Origin: an uncultured Lachnospiraceae bacterium | GTDB lineage: Bacteria; Bacillota; Clostridia; Lachnospirales; Lachnospiraceae | Direction: 5' to 3' | DNA: 40,543 nucleotides | NCBI GenBank assembly: GCA_910585545.1 | Contig: CAJUFN010000019.1 | Coordinates: 1 to 40,543, forward strand | Part shown: positions 39,040-40,543 of the stretch, one piece after another | How positions within the stretch are numbered: the stretch's first letter is position 1 | Layout of the letters: every line of letters starts with the position of its first letter | Translations under genes and position numbers: made by a program | Notes under the pieces: model-generated | What the model saw: the letters and a program-made list of their open reading frames with translations, nothing else | Databases searched by the model: none | What the model was told of the DNA's origin: nothing

Positions 39040-40167
39040 TTAGAGTATATTCTGGAGTTTTTTCTTCCTTCGCTTAAAAATAATACCTCCGCTGGCAGCT
39101 AAAATGGCTATAATACCTAGGGCGGCCCCGGAACTCAAACTCTTATCTACAACCTCCAATTCAATTTCATCAGAAACACCATTGTGTGCAGTTGCTTTTA
39201 TGATAACTTTTCCGGTTCCCGTAATTTCAAATCCATTATCCGTTATTTTTACAACGTCTTCATTGCTAGACGACCAAGTAATATCAGGATATGTAGCATC
39301 TGTTGGAGATACAATTGCTTTTAAATCTATAGTACTTTCAATATCTACAACATGACTTTGTGAATATTCCATGTTGCTGGTGTCAATTTCAACGCTGTCA
39401 ACTTCTATACAATATACCTCCACGGTAACCTCTTTTTTGACTCCATTAGAGGCTTCTATAATGATTGTTGCTGTACCCTCTTTTTGTGGCAGTAGCTTTC
39501 CGTCATTTACTTCAACAATATTTTTATCTGTTGTACTCCATTTTAAAGCTTTATCTGTTGCATTGGACGGAATAACATTAGCAGATATCTCTGTAGTTTC
39601 GTCAATTTTTAAACGTATGTGCTCTTCTTCAGTTGCTATTGATTCTACATCTATTGGCTTCACTATAACCGTAAAAGTTTCAGTTGCATTTGCTGATGAT
39701 ATTTTAATGCTGGCCTCACCTATGCCAACTGCTTTTAACGTATGATCTTCATTTATCATAACTACATCTGTATTGCTGGATTCCACCTTTATATCTGTGC
39801 TTGTTCCATTTTCCACAGAATATGTAAAACCCTGATTTTCGCCCACTTTTAGTTCTGTAGGGGCACTTTTGATTTGAATCTTTTCTGGTTTTGTCGCATT
39901 AGTTTTCGCGGGAGTCTGTGACGATGAAGTTCCTGTGCTGCTATATGGACAAATTCCGCCATCATGCAGATGTGCAGGATATCCGCCACAATGATAATGA
40001 TAACTTCCTAGTCCACTCTTATTTTTGTTATCTTTATGTCCTCCCGATGCATCAGTTCTTCCTGAATGGGCATATGTTACATATGGATTGTTAATTGGCA
40101 TTGCTGTACCAAATGTTAACATTCCCGCCATTATCAGGATGCCCATTTTCTTTTGTTTCTTTCTCAT
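39040..40167 (-). CDS. Surface protein with YHYH motif and BIG2-type Ig repeats
   Basis: This 375-residue protein has a signal peptide (KKQKKMGILIMAGMLTFGTAMP), then a His/Cys-rich segment (SGLGSYHYHCGGYPAHLHDGGICPY) of the YHYH type, which may bind metal. Three Ig-like BIG2 repeats follow (IDVESIATEEEHIRLKIDETTEISANVIPSNAT, ALKWSTTDKNIVEVNDGKL, YPDITWSSSNEDVVKI). A C-terminal span plus RRKKK forms a membrane anchor without a clear LPxTG. The ATG at 40167 has the best distance to GGAGG; in-frame ATGs at 40173 and 40185 are less likely. It is probably exposed on the envelope. Confidence 0.82.
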   Translation of the reverse strand: MRKKQKKMGILIMAGMLTFGTAMPINNPYVTYAHSGRTDASGGHKDNKNKSGLGSYHYHCGGYPAHLHDGGICPYSSTGTSSSQTPAKTNATKPEKIQIKSAPTELKVGENQGFTYSVENGTSTDIKVESSNTDVVMINEDHTLKAVGIGEASIKISSANATETFTVIVKPIDVESIATEEEHIRLKIDETTEISANVIPSNATDKALKWSTTDKNIVEVNDGKLLPQKEGTATIIIEASNGVKKEVTVEVYCIEVDSVEIDTSNMEYSQSHVVDIESTIDLKAIVSPTDATYPDITWSSSNEDVVKITDNGFEITGTGKVIIKATAHNGVSDEIELEVVDKSLSSGAALGIIAILAASGGIIFKRRKKKLQNIL

Positions 40168-40304
40168 TCTCATATCCTCCAACATTTTTCAAAATATTGC
40201 AGACAGTAATAAAGTCTATTGGTATTTTTTTCCTCTTTCTGAAAATATTTTATCAAAATCCTGGTGTTCTAACAAGTAATGTTTCTTTTTCAAAGTCAGG
40301 TTTT

Positions 40305-40543
40305 TCAGCATCTAATCTTTTTTAGTATCAGCAATGCAGCAATCGAAAGTGCAAACAGAGAAACCGCCCAAGCAGGGGATGTATCTCTGGTGTTTGGTGC
40401 GTTTTTATCCGAACCCGCAGAGGAATCTTTGTAGATAGCTGTAATTGTGGTATCTGCTTTGATTGGAGTCTTCCAGTCATAAGTGATTACTTGAGTTTCC
40501 GCAAACTGTAATTCCAAAATGAATATAATCTCCCAAAGTACCA
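40305..40543 (-). CDS. C-terminus of a second surface protein (runs off the window)
   Basis: The frame is open to the window edge and encodes YDWKTPIKADTTITAIYKD, then SSAGSDKNAPNTRDTSP, a hydrophobic span and LLILKKIRC. It is clearly homologous to the end of the 1373-residue protein at 27443. Its sorting motif reads APNTRD instead of TPDTGD, so the Gly needed by sortases is Arg. Most of the gene lies outside the window. Confidence 0.75.
   Translation of the reverse strand, partial: VLWEIIFILELQFAETQVITYDWKTPIKADTTITAIYKDSSAGSDKNAPNTRDTSPAWAVSLFALSIAALLILKKIRC

Overview
The window looks like accessory DNA from a low-to-mid GC Firmicute, most likely a gut Lachnospiraceae. The protein families, the AGGAGG-type ribosome sites, the TTGACA/TATAAT promoters and the sortase-type surface proteins all point that way. 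No tRNA, rRNA or CRISPR array was seen.

Region 1 (1 to about 17,944) is most of an integrative mobilizable element; its left end lies outside the window. A minus-strand operon encodes a replication initiator, a DnaC-like helicase loader, a DUF3847 protein and a MobA/MobL relaxase, with an IncQ-like oriT just upstream of the relaxase gene. At the other end are a STAND (NB-ARC/TPR) protein, a 54-residue protein and a large serine recombinase. The cargo between them is an iron/metal island: DUF3793, flavodoxin, DUF2325, a methyltransferase, a DtxR-type regulator, FeoA, FeoB, a Cys-rich/HMA protein, a short Fur-like protein, a DUF6110 protein and a P1B-type ATPase. Two regulatory networks can be read from the DNA. 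First, the promoters of the mobilization operon and of the recombinase operon share one unusual design: three CTCAAT repeats at 11-bp period, then exactly 21 bp, then TAAACT. This suggests one activator, perhaps the NB-ARC protein, switches on excision and transfer together. Second, four TTAG-N6-CTAA sites and one near-match sit at the promoters of the metal genes and are probable operators of the DtxR-type regulator.

Region 2 (about 17,900 to 27,290) is an array of scars. Four fragments of the 3' end of rumA/rlmCD (23S rRNA uracil-5-methyltransferase, recognised by an HVETVVLLS motif and the following domain) occur one after another, separated by small cargo segments: a RhuM-like/Doc pair; a NUDIX-like pseudogene plus a YhcG (DUF1016) nuclease; a TIR-domain protein plus RhuM; then KilA-N and RhuM pseudogenes and a DUF1963 gene. 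Two fragments are preceded by a 105-bp, about 95% identical leader that contains a promoter. I read this as repeated integration and decay at one rumA attachment site, leaving a defence-like and toxin-antitoxin-like gene collection.

Region 3 (27,300 to 40,543) reads like host or older genomic-island DNA. A lipoprotein and a 1373-residue surface protein form an operon, divergent from a LytTR response regulator and an AgrC-like GHKL kinase. Direct repeats placed upstream of the operon's -35 fit LytTR control. Next come a truncated DUF6020 gene fused by deletion to the 3' half of an amylosucrase-like gene, an intact GH13 glucosidase, a BIG2/YHYH surface protein, and the 3' end of another surface protein whose cell-wall sorting motif appears mutated.
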